DNA from: Pseudomonadota bacterium
GTDB lineage: Bacteria > Pseudomonadota > Gammaproteobacteria > Burkholderiales > Thiobacillaceae
Reading direction: 5' to 3'
Assembly: GCA_021836225.1 (NCBI GenBank)
Contig: JAKBJA010000117.1
Span: 62,001 to 126,000 of the forward strand
Length of the DNA stretch: 64,000 nt
A model generated the notes under the pieces. The model was not told where the DNA came from, ran no database searches, and saw nothing but the letters and a program-made list of their open reading frames with translations. Below are positions 46,157 through 55,501 of the stretch, piece after piece (within the stretch, counting starts at the first letter, position 1; every line of letters begins with the position of its first letter). The position numbers and the translations under genes are program-made.

Positions 46157-46608
46157 TCGGTTTTGAGTCTGACGTAATCCTTGAGCAGACAGCGGTCCAT
46201 CACTACCGTCATGCCGGCGGCCTGCGCGCGCAGCGCGGCGGCCTCATGAACGATGCCTTCCTGGATCCAGATAGCGCTCGGTAAACGATGCACCGTCGAA
46301 AATGGCCGGTGCATGGAGTGTAGCGCCAGGCACTGCTCGACGATAGCCGGCACATGCTCGGCGGCGCGAAACACGTCGACCAGGTCGACCGCGAACGGAA
46401 TGTCGGCCAGGCTGGCATACGCTTTCTCGCCCAGCACTTCGTCCACCAGTGGGCGCACCGGCACGATGCGGTAGCCGTAACGCTGCATCGCCTGTGCTAC
46501 GCGATAGCTCGGCCGCGCGGGCTGCGGCGACAGCCCGACGACAGCGATGGTTTTGACGCGATCGAGCAGCGCGTGCAGGGTGGCGTCGTCGGGATTGGCA
46601 AAGCTCAT
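46153..46608 (-). CDS. CoA-binding domain protein (YccU-like)
   Basis: A 151-residue Rossmann-like protein. [20 protein letters not shown] and [20 protein letters not shown] are the CoA-binding fold; further [20 protein letters not shown], then [17 protein letters not shown] contain the conserved Cys region of this family. These small proteins bind CoA or nucleotide-like ligands and may act in acylation control; the substrate is not known. Coupled to the acetyltransferase by ATGA and to dapF. Confidence 0.85.
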   Translation of the reverse strand: MSFANPDDATLHALLDRVKTIAVVGLSPQPARPSYRVAQAMQRYGYRIVPVRPLVDEVLGEKAYASLADIPFAVDLVDVFRAAEHVPAIVEQCLALHSMHRPFSTVHRLPSAIWIQEGIVHEAAALRAQAAGMTVVMDRCLLKDYVRLKTE

Positions 46609-47102
46609 ATAGGCAACTCCATCACATGGTCGTCCATCACGAAGCCGTGGCCGATGTCGAACACGCGCGATTCGACGATGCGGAAACCGTATTTCTGATA
46701 GGCGGCGATCGCCTGCGTGTTGCCGCGATTCACCTGCAGCCACAGCCGGCGCGCCTGCCGCTGGCGCGCCCAGTCCTGGACGGCCTGCAGCAGCGCGGCG
46801 CCGATGCCCTGGCGCTGGTGATCGGGATGAACGTAAAGCTTGTCGAGCTTGCAGTCCGTGCCGTCCAGCACGGCATGGGCAAAGCCGGCCATCGCCGGGT
46901 TCCGTCGCGCAACCCACCAGGCGTGGTTGGGGTCGTCGAGCTGCGAGAGAATGCGGTCGGCGGCGTAGCGTTCGCCCAGCATGACGTCGATCTGCGCCTG
47001 CGAAATCAGCGCCGGGTAGGTGGCCTGCCAGACGATGCGTGCCAGTGCGCTGACGGCGTCGACCTCCTGCCGCATCAGGCGGTACAGGCTTGCATCACTC
47101 AT
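46605..47102 (-). CDS. GNAT family N-acetyltransferase
   Basis: A 165-residue acetyltransferase starting MSDASLYRLMRQEVDAV. The acetyl-CoA pyrophosphate loop is YVHPDHQRQGIGAALLQAVQ (Q/RxxGxG/A), preceded by the beta-strand LDGTDCKLDKL and followed by WLQVNRGNTQAIAAYQKYGF. A longer frame upstream is antisense to the acyltransferase and not used. The start overlaps the acyltransferase stop by eight bases. The substrate is unknown. Confidence 0.85.
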   Translation of the reverse strand: MSDASLYRLMRQEVDAVSALARIVWQATYPALISQAQIDVMLGERYAADRILSQLDDPNHAWWVARRNPAMAGFAHAVLDGTDCKLDKLYVHPDHQRQGIGAALLQAVQDWARQRQARRLWLQVNRGNTQAIAAYQKYGFRIVESRVFDIGHGFVMDDHVMELPI

Positions 47103-48009
47103 ACAGGCTGGCTTCGCCTTCGGGACGCGTCTTGAAGCGGCGGTGCAGCCACAGATACTGCGGCGGCATCTCGCGGATGCGGTCCTCGATGAATGCATTC
47201 ATGCGCGCAACGTCGGCTTCCAGGTTTTCGCTCGGGAAATTGTCCCACGGCGGGTAGAAGTGCAGGCGGTAGCCTTCGCCGCCGGGCAACTGACGGGTGA
47301 TGACGGGTACGATCTGCGCGCCCGTGAGCTTGGCCAGCCGCGGCAGCGCCGAGAGGGTGGCGGCCTGGATGCCAAAGAATGGAACGAATACGGCGTTGAG
47401 GCGGCCCTGATCCTGGTCCGGCAGGTAGTAGAACGGCAGGGGGGCCTTCAGCGCCTTCAGCACCGGCTTGATGCCGTCCGACTTGGCGATCAGCACCGGC
47501 GCATGGAAGCGTGAGCGCCCGCGCAGCATCAGCCAGTCTGAGGCGGGGTTCTTCGAGGGGGCGTACATCGAGGCGATCTGGCGATCCATGGTCAGGCGCA
47601 CGCCCCCCATGTCGAGCCCGACGAAATGCGGCGCCAGCCAGATCACCGGCCGCACGCCGTCGCCCATCACGGCGTCGGGGTTGTCGATCCGGACCAGGCG
47701 CCGCAGGCGCGCCTCGCTCCCCCACCACAGCAGACCGTGTTCGAGTACGGCGCGCATGGAGGCCTGATAGGTCTGCCGCAGCCAGCGGTCGCGCTCCCGC
47801 TTGGGGGTATCGGGAAAACACAGGGCGAGGTTGGTGGCAACGACATGACGGCGCTTTCCCGGCAGCCGCGCCAGCAAACCACCCAGGGCATTGCCGATGG
47901 CCGCCTGCAGCGACAGCGGCAGCCAGTGCAGCAGCCACAGCAGGCCGACGCTGAGCCAGACCGGCAGCAGCGCGGGACGCATCAGATTGCTGGATTGGGT
48001 GGGGCTCAT
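47095..48009 (-). CDS. Lipid A acyltransferase (LpxL/LpxM family), second of two
   Basis: A 304-residue inner-membrane acyltransferase. The hydrophobic N-terminal anchor (LLPVWLSVGLLWLLHWLPLSL) precedes the catalytic HX4D motif in WLAPHFVGLDMGGVRLTM, then SKNPASDWLMLRGRSRFHA, YYLPDQDQGRLNAVFVPFFG and LTGAQIVPVITRQLP. These enzymes add late lauroyl or myristoyl chains to lipid A in the Kdo2-lipid A step. It is translationally coupled (ATGA) to the first acyltransferase upstream. Confidence 0.88.
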   Translation of the reverse strand: MSPTQSSNLMRPALLPVWLSVGLLWLLHWLPLSLQAAIGNALGGLLARLPGKRRHVVATNLALCFPDTPKRERDRWLRQTYQASMRAVLEHGLLWWGSEARLRRLVRIDNPDAVMGDGVRPVIWLAPHFVGLDMGGVRLTMDRQIASMYAPSKNPASDWLMLRGRSRFHAPVLIAKSDGIKPVLKALKAPLPFYYLPDQDQGRLNAVFVPFFGIQAATLSALPRLAKLTGAQIVPVITRQLPGGEGYRLHFYPPWDNFPSENLEADVARMNAFIEDRIREMPPQYLWLHRRFKTRPEGEASLYE

Positions 48010-48878
48010 TCTTCGGGCGGGTCGTCCGGGTGCGCCACGCCGCCTGGGCGCTTGTGGCGGTTGTAGCTCCACAAGTATTGCGCCGGGAAGCGCCGCACGA
48101 TGTCTTCCACGCCCCGGTTGATGAGGGCGGCGGCGGCGGTTTTGTCTTCGGGCAGCGGGGCTTCCAGCGGAAAGACGTGGATATGGTAGCCGCGCCCCCA
48201 GTTCAGGCGTTCGGCGGCGACGAAAAACGCTGCCGCGCCGGTCTTGCGCTGCAGGCTGGCGACCAGCGTCGGCGTATAGGCCGGGCGCCCGAAGAACGGC
48301 GCCCACACACCGTCACCGCCGGTGGCCACCTGGTCGGGCAGGATGCCGATCGCTTCGCGGCGTTTCAGCGCCGCCAGCTGGGAGCGCACGCCGGACAGAT
48401 CGGTCGGCACCAGCGTCGCCTGGCCACGCTGGCGGCCGGCCAGCATCAGGGTCGCCAGCACCGCCTTGCGCGGCGGCTTGTACATGGCAGTGAACGGGTG
48501 CAGCGACGCGTAATACAGGTTGATGATTTCGAAACAGCCGATATGCGGGCCGATCAGGATGATGCCCCGGCCCGCTGCGCGCGCGGCGTCGATGTGCTCC
48601 CAGCCGCTGGTGCCCTTCACCAGCTTCACCACCTTGTCGTACGGGCGCAGCCACACCGGCAGCAGCTCGACGATGGCCTTGCCGGACTCGCCGATGGTCT
48701 GCCGCAGCAGACGTTTGCAATCGCGTCCGGCCGTGCACAGGCCGCTGTCGAACAGATTGCTGCGCATGCGCCCAGAGTGGCGGCCCGGCGCCCAGTAAAC
48801 GAGCCAGCCCAGAGCGATGCCTAGGCCGTGCAACAGCGGCAGTGGCAGGCGGGCCAGCAGCTTGAACAGGAACATCAT
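48006..48878 (-). CDS. Lipid A acyltransferase (LpxL/HtrB family), first of two
   Basis: A 290-residue protein from [20 protein letters not shown]; an upstream GTG ([10 protein letters not shown]) would add 13 residues. Catalytic HX4E is in [18 protein letters not shown], then [40 protein letters not shown] and [19 protein letters not shown]. It shares the family with the next gene but differs in its acid (E instead of D), so the two probably add different acyl chains or work at different positions. It heads a seven-gene overlapping run down to xerC. Confidence 0.88.
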   Translation of the reverse strand: MMFLFKLLARLPLPLLHGLGIALGWLVYWAPGRHSGRMRSNLFDSGLCTAGRDCKRLLRQTIGESGKAIVELLPVWLRPYDKVVKLVKGTSGWEHIDAARAAGRGIILIGPHIGCFEIINLYYASLHPFTAMYKPPRKAVLATLMLAGRQRGQATLVPTDLSGVRSQLAALKRREAIGILPDQVATGGDGVWAPFFGRPAYTPTLVASLQRKTGAAAFFVAAERLNWGRGYHIHVFPLEAPLPEDKTAAAALINRGVEDIVRRFPAQYLWSYNRHKRPGGVAHPDDPPEE

Positions 48879-48950
48879 ACGGCGGGGGAATTGACGGCCG
48901 GGCAACAAGCGCGGCACAATGCCATCCAGGTTGCAGCCGCCGCGTTAATC

Positions 48951-48977
48951 TTGACAACTTGCGGGCGGGATAAAAAT
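48951..48977 (+). promoter_or_regulatory. metK: Putative sigma-70 promoter of metK
   Basis: A perfect -35 (TTGACA at 48951-48956) is followed after 15 bases by the AT-rich AAAAAT, in an otherwise GC-rich gap. Spacing is slightly short for a textbook -10, but no competing site is seen in the region between the divergent acyltransferase and metK genes. Confidence 0.5.
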
Positions 48978-49013
48978 ACAGCTAAAGCGTCGCCGCTCTG
49001 TCTGTCCCCCGAG

Positions 49014-49036
49014 CCGGTTACGCAGTCGGTAACCGG
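49014..49036 (+). promoter_or_regulatory. Perfect hairpin in the metK leader
   Basis: CCGGTTAC, loop GCAGTCG, GTAACCGG: an 8-bp stem ending 6 bases before the AGGAG ribosome site of metK. It may tune translation or stability. No riboswitch family is recognised. Confidence 0.55.
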
Positions 49037-49052
49037 GACAACAGGAGCAGTC

Positions 49053-50219
<1,167 letters not shown>

Positions 50220-50256
50220 TCCGCTTTCCTTTTCGGGCGAGTATTTCGCCCCCCTG

Positions 50257-50320
50257 TGCCGAGGAGCGCTGCGACGGTTTACCCGCCAGGCTCGGTATAG
50301 GCGATGTTCCAACGGCGCTC
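50257..50320 (+). ncRNA. S-adenosylhomocysteine (SAH) riboswitch
   Basis: It matches the SAH riboswitch seen upstream of ahcY in betaproteobacteria. Core segment CCGAGGAGCGCTGCGACGG, then CCCGCCAGGCTCGG, then CAACGGCGCTC. P1 pairs CCGAG (50259-50263) with CTCGG (50291-50295), and the pseudoknot pairs GAGCGC (50264-50269) with GCGCTC (50315-50320). SAH binding turns ahcY on so that the inhibitory by-product of methylation is removed. The gene it controls starts 65 bases after the last paired base. Confidence 0.92.
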
Positions 50321-50355
50321 GTTGACTTGCAGCTGGGGCTGCGGCCAAACGAGCG
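50316..50355 (+). promoter_or_regulatory. Alternative hairpin that competes with the SAH riboswitch pseudoknot
   Basis: CGCTCGTT (50316-50323) is a perfect complement of AACGAGCG (50348-50355), with an inner GCAGC/GCTGC stem. The first strand overlaps the pseudoknot strand GCGCTC, so the two folds cannot form together. This is the likely expression platform: SAH frees the downstream leader. There is no U tract, so control may be by Rho or by structure rather than intrinsic termination. Confidence 0.65.
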
Positions 50356-50385
50356 TACCCCTGCTGTCATTCAAGGAGTTTCACC

Positions 50386-51801
50386 ATGAATGCAGTATCC
50401 AATTTTTCCGATTTCGTCGTTGCCGACCTCGCGCTCGCCGACTGGGGCCGCAAGGAAATCCGCATCGCCGAAACCGAAATGCCCGGCCTGATGGCGATCC
50501 GCGAGGAGTTCGCCGCGAGCCAGCCGCTGAAGGGCGCGCGCATCACCGGTTCGCTGCACATGACCATCCAGACCGCGGTGCTGATCGAGACGCTGACTGC
50601 GCTCGGCGCACAGGTGCGCTGGGCCTCGTGCAACATCTTCTCCACGCAGGACCATGCTGCCGCCGCGATCGCCAAGGACGGCATCCCGGTGTTCGCGGTC
50701 AAGGGCGAATCGCTCACCGACTACTGGGACTACACCCACCGCATTTTCGAGTGGACCGACGGCGGCTATTCCAACATGATTCTCGACGACGGCGGCGACG
50801 CCACCCTGCTGCTGCATCTGGGCGCGCGCGCGGAGAAGGACATCTCGGTGCTGGCCAACCCGAGCAGCGAGGAAGAGCATGTGCTCTACGCCGCGATCAA
50901 GGCCAAGCTGGCCAAGGATCCGACCTGGTATTCGGTGCGCCTCGCCGCCGTGAAGGGCGTCACCGAGGAGACCACCACCGGCGTGCATCGCCTGTACCAG
51001 ATGCACGCGCGTGGTGAACTCAAGTTCCCGGCGATCAACGTCAACGATTCGGTCACCAAGTCGAAGTTCGACAACCTGTACGGCTGCCGCGAATCGCTGG
51101 TCGACGGCATCAAGCGCGCCACCGATGTGATGGTGGCCGGCAAGGTCGCGGTGGTTGCAGGCTACGGCGACGTCGGCAAGGGTTCGGCGCAGGCGCTGCG
51201 CGCGCTCTCCGCCCAGGTGTGGGTGACCGAGATCGACCCGATCTGCGCGCTGCAGGCGGCGATGGAAGGCTACCGCGTGGTGACCATGGAATACGCCGCC
51301 GACAAGGCCGACATCTTCGTCACCGCCACCGGCAACTTCCACGTCATCAACCACGACCACATGGCGAAGATGAAGGACCAGGCCATCGTCTGCAACATCG
51401 GTCACTTCGACAACGAGATTGACGTGGCCTCGGTCGAGAAATACCAGTGGGAAGAGATCAAGCCGCAGGTCGACCACATCATCTTCCCCGACGGCAAGCG
51501 CATCATCCTGCTGGCCAAGGGCCGCCTGGTGAACCTCGGCTGCGCCACCGGCCATCCCTCGTACGTGATGTCGTCGTCGTTCGCCAACCAGACCATCGCG
51601 CAGATCGAGCTGTGGCAGGAACGCGATTCCGGCAAATACCCGGTCGGCGTCTACACCCTGCCCAAGCACCTCGACGAGAAGGTCGCGCGCCTGCAGTTGA
51701 AGAAACTCAATGCGCAGCTGACCGAGCTGAGCGACCAGCAGGCGGCCTACATCGGCGTGCCGAAGACGGGCCCCTACAAGGCCGAGCATTACCGCTACTG
51801 A
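50386..51801 (+). CDS. ahcY: S-adenosylhomocysteine hydrolase (adenosylhomocysteinase)
   Basis: A 471-residue NAD-binding enzyme that splits SAH into adenosine and homocysteine. Seen: [80 protein letters not shown], the NAD loop [32 protein letters not shown], and the C-terminal [20 protein letters not shown] with YRY end. ATG at 50386 with AAGGAG. Controlled by the upstream SAH riboswitch. The 471-residue length is the longer bacterial form with an insertion. Confidence 0.98.
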   Translation: MNAVSNFSDFVVADLALADWGRKEIRIAETEMPGLMAIREEFAASQPLKGARITGSLHMTIQTAVLIETLTALGAQVRWASCNIFSTQDHAAAAIAKDGIPVFAVKGESLTDYWDYTHRIFEWTDGGYSNMILDDGGDATLLLHLGARAEKDISVLANPSSEEEHVLYAAIKAKLAKDPTWYSVRLAAVKGVTEETTTGVHRLYQMHARGELKFPAINVNDSVTKSKFDNLYGCRESLVDGIKRATDVMVAGKVAVVAGYGDVGKGSAQALRALSAQVWVTEIDPICALQAAMEGYRVVTMEYAADKADIFVTATGNFHVINHDHMAKMKDQAIVCNIGHFDNEIDVASVEKYQWEEIKPQVDHIIFPDGKRIILLAKGRLVNLGCATGHPSYVMSSSFANQTIAQIELWQERDSGKYPVGVYTLPKHLDEKVARLQLKKLNAQLTELSDQQAAYIGVPKTGPYKAEHYRY

Positions 51802-51827
51802 TCGACCTCACCTGAAAGGAGCGCGCC

Positions 51828-52175
51828 ATGCGTCTGCTGCTGCTGTGGATACTGAATGCCGTCGCCCTGCTGGCGGTGACCTGGCTGCTGCCCACCATTC
51901 AGATATCGAGCTTCGGGACGGCGCTGCTGGCCGCACTCGTGCTCGGCTTCATCAACACGCTGGTGCGGCCGGTGCTGGCGCTCCTCACGCTGCCGATCAC
52001 GGTGCTGACGCTGGGCATCTTCTACCTGGTGCTGAACGGCCTGCTGTTCTGGCTCGCCAGCGCGCTGTTGCCCGGCTTCCAGGTGCAGGGCCTCGTGTCG
52101 GCGATGGTCGGCGCCATCCTGTACGGCGTGATCGCCTGGGCGCTGTCCGCGCTCATCCCCAACAAAAAAGGTTGA
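51828..52175 (+). CDS. Phage-holin-like membrane protein (PF04020-type)
   Basis: A 115-residue protein with four membrane helices and little else; sequence such as AVTWLLPTIQISSFGTALLA and ALVLGFINTLVRPVLALLTL is the hallmark of the family also called DUF360. It is not a phage protein in this context: it lies between ahcY and metF in many betaproteobacteria. AAAGGAG ribosome site 7 bases upstream. The function is unknown. Confidence 0.88.
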   Translation: MRLLLLWILNAVALLAVTWLLPTIQISSFGTALLAALVLGFINTLVRPVLALLTLPITVLTLGIFYLVLNGLLFWLASALLPGFQVQGLVSAMVGAILYGVIAWALSALIPNKKG

Positions 52176-52178
52176 TGT

Positions 52179-53012
52179 ATGACCGAACGCACATTCAGCT
52201 TTGAATTCTTTCCGCCCAAGACGGCGGAAGGCGCCGAGAAGTTGCGCGCCACGCGCGAGCAACTGGCGCAACTCAAGCCCAAGTTCTTTTCCGTGACCTT
52301 CGGCGCCGGCGGCTCGACCCGCGACCGCACGCTGGAGACCGTGCGCGAGATCCAGGCCTCCGGCTCGGAAGCCGCGCCGCACCTGTCGTGCATCGGCTCG
52401 ACCGAAGAGAGCATCCGCGACATCCTCACTGCCTACAAAAGCCAGGGTATCCGCCACCTGGTCGCACTGCGCGGCGATCTGCCGTCGGGCACCATGGACG
52501 CCGGCGAGTTCAACTACGCCAACGAACTGGTGGCTTTCATCCGCAAGGAAACCGGCGACTGGTTCGAAATCGAAGTCGCCGCCTATCCTGAAGTCCACCC
52601 GCAGGCGCGTTCCTCCACCGAGGATCTGGCCAACTTCAAGCGCAAGGTCGACGCCGGCGCCGACTCCGCGATCACGCAGTATTTCTTCAACGCCGACGCC
52701 TACTTCAACTTCGTCGAAGACGCGCGCGCGCTCGGCGTCAACATCCCCATCGTCCCCGGCATCATGCCGATCGGCAACTACGTGCAACTGGCGCGCTTCT
52801 CCGACGCCTGTGGCGCCGAAATTCCGCGCTGGCTGAGAAAGAAGCTGGAAAGCTATGGCGACGATCTGGCGTCGATTCGTGCTTTCGGGCTGGATGTGGT
52901 GACCGACCTGTGCGATCGCCTGCTCGCCGGCGACGCGCCGGGCCTGCATTTCTACACCATGAATCAGGCGGGTCCCAGCACCACGATCTGGCAGCGGCTG
53001 GGATTGTCCTGA
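52179..53012 (+). CDS. metF: 5,10-methylenetetrahydrofolate reductase
   Basis: A 277-residue FAD enzyme producing 5-methyl-THF for methionine synthesis from homocysteine. N-terminal FSFEFFPPKTAEGAEKLRAT, SVTFGAGGSTRDRTLE, HLSCIGSTEESIRDILTAYK, LVALRGDLPSG, YPEVHPQARSSTEDLANFKR, DSAITQYFFNADAYFNFV and PIVPGIMPIGNY are all present. Length fits. Starts three bases after the holin-like gene. With metK and ahcY it completes the methyl cycle together with a methionine synthase elsewhere. Confidence 0.97.
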   Translation: MTERTFSFEFFPPKTAEGAEKLRATREQLAQLKPKFFSVTFGAGGSTRDRTLETVREIQASGSEAAPHLSCIGSTEESIRDILTAYKSQGIRHLVALRGDLPSGTMDAGEFNYANELVAFIRKETGDWFEIEVAAYPEVHPQARSSTEDLANFKRKVDAGADSAITQYFFNADAYFNFVEDARALGVNIPIVPGIMPIGNYVQLARFSDACGAEIPRWLRKKLESYGDDLASIRAFGLDVVTDLCDRLLAGDAPGLHFYTMNQAGPSTTIWQRLGLS

Positions 53013-53027
53013 GTGCGTGGCGGCCGT

Positions 53028-53342
53028 TTACAGCCAGGTGATGCGGCGCTGCAAATCGGCCAATTGGGCAACGGCATCTTTCAGAGTGACGCCGTCGTCG
53101 CTTGAACCGACCACCACCGCCTTGTCTGCCACCGGCACCAGATTGTCGAGCTTGAAGCGCCCCTTGCCGGTCTGGTCGCGCAGGAAGCAGCCTTCGTCGA
53201 AGAACAGGCGGTCGCCGCTGGCATCGATTTCCTCGGAGTCGACCGAGTCGTAGCCGATCAGTCGCCGGATGCCGTTCAGTCCATCGGCGATGTCGACCGC
53301 GGTGACGGTTTGCTGGTTGGCATCGATCAAGTAGGCTTTCAT
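53028..53342 (-). CDS. Small DUF3846-like protein
   Basis: A 104-residue acidic protein: MKAYLIDANQQTVTAVDIAD, then GDRLFFDEGCFLRDQTGKG and VPVADKAVVVGSSDDGVTLK. The pattern with F-x-DE-x-CF-L and an IVG-type strand recalls DUF3846. The function is unknown. It is convergent with metF and stands alone. Confidence 0.5.
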   Translation of the reverse strand: MKAYLIDANQQTVTAVDIADGLNGIRRLIGYDSVDSEEIDASGDRLFFDEGCFLRDQTGKGRFKLDNLVPVADKAVVVGSSDDGVTLKDAVAQLADLQRRITWL

Positions 53343-53444
53343 CGCATGTCCTCGTGGGGAAGGGGAGCCTGACCGGATTATCCGCCTGGTTTGGCCGGGA
53401 TGGTCGAATGCAAAGCGTCTTCGACCCGCCCGGTCTGCCCCGCG

Positions 53445-54560
53445 TCAGGCCAGGCAGGCTTTAAGCGCCTTCAGGCAATAGTCGACGTTTTCCTGCTTAG
53501 CGGAATAGCCCATCAGGCCGATGCGCCAGATCTTGCCGGCCATGTCGCCAAGGCCGGCGCCGATTTCCAGGTTGAACTCGTTCAGCAGGCGGGCGCGGAT
53601 CGCCGCCTCGTCGACGCCTTCGGGCACGTAGATCGAGTTGAGCTGCGGCAGGCGGGCGGATTCCTCGACCACGTATTTCAAGCCCATGGCTTCGAGGCCA
53701 GCCTTGAGTTTTTCGTGCATCGCCCGATGGCGCGCCCAGGCATTTTCCAGGCCCTCTTCTTCCAGGATCACCAGCGATTCGTGCAGGCCGTACATCGGGT
53801 TGATCGGCGCGGTGTGGTGGTAGGTGCGCTTGCCGGCGGACTGCCAGTAGCCGAGCACCAGATTGAGGTCGAGGAACCAGCTTTGCACGGCGGTGGTGCG
53901 CGCCTTGATGCGGGCGATGGCGCGTTCCGAGAACGACACCGGCGACAGGCCCGGCGTGCACGACAGGCATTTTTGGCTGCCCGAATAGGCGGCGTCGATG
54001 CCCCACTTGTCCAGGTGGACCGGCGTACCGCCGAGGCTGGTGACGCAGTCCATGATGGTGAGTGCACCGAACTCCTGCGCGATCTTCGCCAGCGTCGCGG
54101 CGTCCGACTGTGCGCCGGTCGAGGTTTCGGCATGGACGAAGGCGAGCACCTTGGCATCGGGATTCGCCTTGAAGGCGTCGCGCACTTTCTGCGGATCGAC
54201 CGGTGCGCCCCAGGCGTCGTCGACGATCACCGGCACGCCGCCGGTGCGCTTGACGTTTTCCAGCATGCGGCCGCCGAACACGCCGTTGCGGCAGACGATC
54301 ACCTTGTCCCCCGGTTCCACCAGGTTGACGAAGCACATTTCCATCCCCGCCGAGCCGGGCGCCGAGACCGGGAAGGTCAGCGCGTTCTCGGTCTGGAACG
54401 CCATGCGCAACATGGACTTGATCTGCTCCATCAGATCGACGAAGGCCGGATCGAGGTGGCCGATGGTCGGGCGCGCCATGGCGTCGAGCACGCGCTGCGG
54501 CACGTCGGAGGGGCCGGGGCCCATGAGGATGCGCTTGGGGGGGATGAAGGAAGCCGTCAT
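53445..54560 (-). CDS. Class V aminotransferase (alanine/serine-glyoxylate aminotransferase-like)
   Basis: A 371-residue PLP enzyme. Substrate/cofactor-region motifs: RILMGPGPSDVPQRVLDAMA, RPTIGHLDPAFVDLMEQIKS, VSAPGSAGMEMCFVNLVEPG, VLAFVHAETSTGAQSDAATL, IMDCVTSLGGTPVHLDKWGI, and the Schiff-base Lys in AAYSGSQKCLSCTPGLSPVS. Ends with the conserved IGLMGYSAKQENVDYCL. Serine- or alanine-glyoxylate aminotransferase is the best match, part of glyoxylate/photorespiratory-type metabolism; a (S)-ureidoglycine or pyruvate transaminase cannot be excluded. No neighbour helps to decide. Confidence 0.85.
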   Translation of the reverse strand: MTASFIPPKRILMGPGPSDVPQRVLDAMARPTIGHLDPAFVDLMEQIKSMLRMAFQTENALTFPVSAPGSAGMEMCFVNLVEPGDKVIVCRNGVFGGRMLENVKRTGGVPVIVDDAWGAPVDPQKVRDAFKANPDAKVLAFVHAETSTGAQSDAATLAKIAQEFGALTIMDCVTSLGGTPVHLDKWGIDAAYSGSQKCLSCTPGLSPVSFSERAIARIKARTTAVQSWFLDLNLVLGYWQSAGKRTYHHTAPINPMYGLHESLVILEEEGLENAWARHRAMHEKLKAGLEAMGLKYVVEESARLPQLNSIYVPEGVDEAAIRARLLNEFNLEIGAGLGDMAGKIWRIGLMGYSAKQENVDYCLKALKACLA

Positions 54561-54646
54561 AACCTTGGTCTCTGTGTGGAAAATATCAACTAAAACAAAG
54601 GCTTGATTCTACTGGCAAACGGTGGCGCCAGGAATCGTGCAACTAC

Positions 54647-55501
54647 TCAGACGGGTGGCTCGCCCATCAGCGGCCGCATCGCCGTCAACAGGCTGTTGAA
54701 GATGCGCGGGTGGGCCTTTTCCTGCTCGGCCAGCATCTGCTTCATCGCGTAGCGCTGCTGCGGCTTGGCGAAGCACGCCGGGCAGTTCTCGAAGATCACC
54801 GGCAGGCCGGCGTCGGCGGCGAAGGCGCGGGTCTGGCGTTCGCGCGCGTAGGCGAACGGCCGGATGATGCGCAGGTCGCCGGCATCGTTGAGGTAGTGCG
54901 GCGACATGGTCCTGAGCTTGCCGCCGAACAGCATCGACATCATCAGCGTTTCGGCGAGGTCGTCCAGATGCTGCGCCAGCGCGACGACGTTGCAGCCCTG
55001 CTCGCGTGCGACGCGGTAGAGGATGCCGCGCCGCATGCGCGAGCAATAGGCGCAGTATGAGTCGCTGTCCTTGGTCAGCGTCTTCTGCGCCTCTTCCAGA
55101 ATCGGTTGCGACTCCAGGAAATAGGGCACGCCGAGCGCGGCCATGTAGGGCTTGAGCGGCGAGGGATCGAACTGGTCGGATTGCGGGTCGACCGTGCAGG
55201 CAAGCAGCTCGAATTTCACCGGGGCTTTCTGCTGCAGATGGTGCAGGGTATGCAGCAGCGACAGCGAATCCTTGCCGCCCGACAAGCCGAGCAGGATGCG
55301 GTCGCCTTCGCGGATCATGTGGAAGTCGCCGATGGCGCGTCCGGCCGCGGTCAAGAGCGAGCGGGAGGGTCTCACCCACCCTGTGTCCGTTCGTGCTGAG
55401 CCTGTCGAAGCATGGGCGGACACAGGGCCTTCGACGGGCCTGTCCTGAGCCTGGTCGAAGGGCTCAGGCCGAACGGCGCTTGGGTTCGATGTTTGGCTCA
55501 T
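54647..55501 (-). CDS. ttcA: tRNA 2-thiocytidine biosynthesis protein TtcA, with inserted palindromic repeat
   Basis: A 284-residue PP-loop enzyme that thiolates C32 of tRNAs. The ATG at 55501 overlaps the msbA stop (ATGA). PP-loop SGGKDS at residues 74-79, iron-sulfur cluster Cys150 and Cys153 (SYCAYCSRMRRGILY), Cys240 and Cys243 (ENCPACFAKPQQR). Residues about 9-39 (VRPEPFDQAQDRPVEGPVSA followed by HASTGSARTDTG) are not TtcA-like: they are encoded by a palindromic repeat. The conserved domain starts around LLTAAGRAIGDFHM. Confidence 0.93.
   Translation of the reverse strand: MSQTSNPSAVRPEPFDQAQDRPVEGPVSAHASTGSARTDTGWVRPSRSLLTAAGRAIGDFHMIREGDRILLGLSGGKDSLSLLHTLHHLQQKAPVKFELLACTVDPQSDQFDPSPLKPYMAALGVPYFLESQPILEEAQKTLTKDSDSYCAYCSRMRRGILYRVAREQGCNVVALAQHLDDLAETLMMSMLFGGKLRTMSPHYLNDAGDLRIIRPFAYARERQTRAFAADAGLPVIFENCPACFAKPQQRYAMKQMLAEQEKAHPRIFNSLLTAMRPLMGEPPV
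55387..55476. repeat. Palindromic repeat element inside the ttcA reading frame
   Basis: CCGTTCG (55387-55393) and CGAACGG (55470-55476) are its outer inverted arms. Inside are GCTGAGCC/GGCTCAG and nested CTTCGAC/GTCGAAG pairs. The 90-base unit has the sequence character of the dispersed GAGCCTGTCGAAGG-type repeats of many proteobacteria. Being a multiple of three with no stop in the ttcA frame, it adds about 30 residues without breaking the gene. Confidence 0.8.

Noticed and set aside
48879..49052. SAM riboswitch in the metK leader
   Set aside because: None of the conserved cores of known SAM riboswitches could be matched; only a simple hairpin is present.
51828..52175. Prophage holin
   Set aside because: The gene is a housekeeping-type four-helix membrane protein between ahcY and metF, with no phage genes around it.
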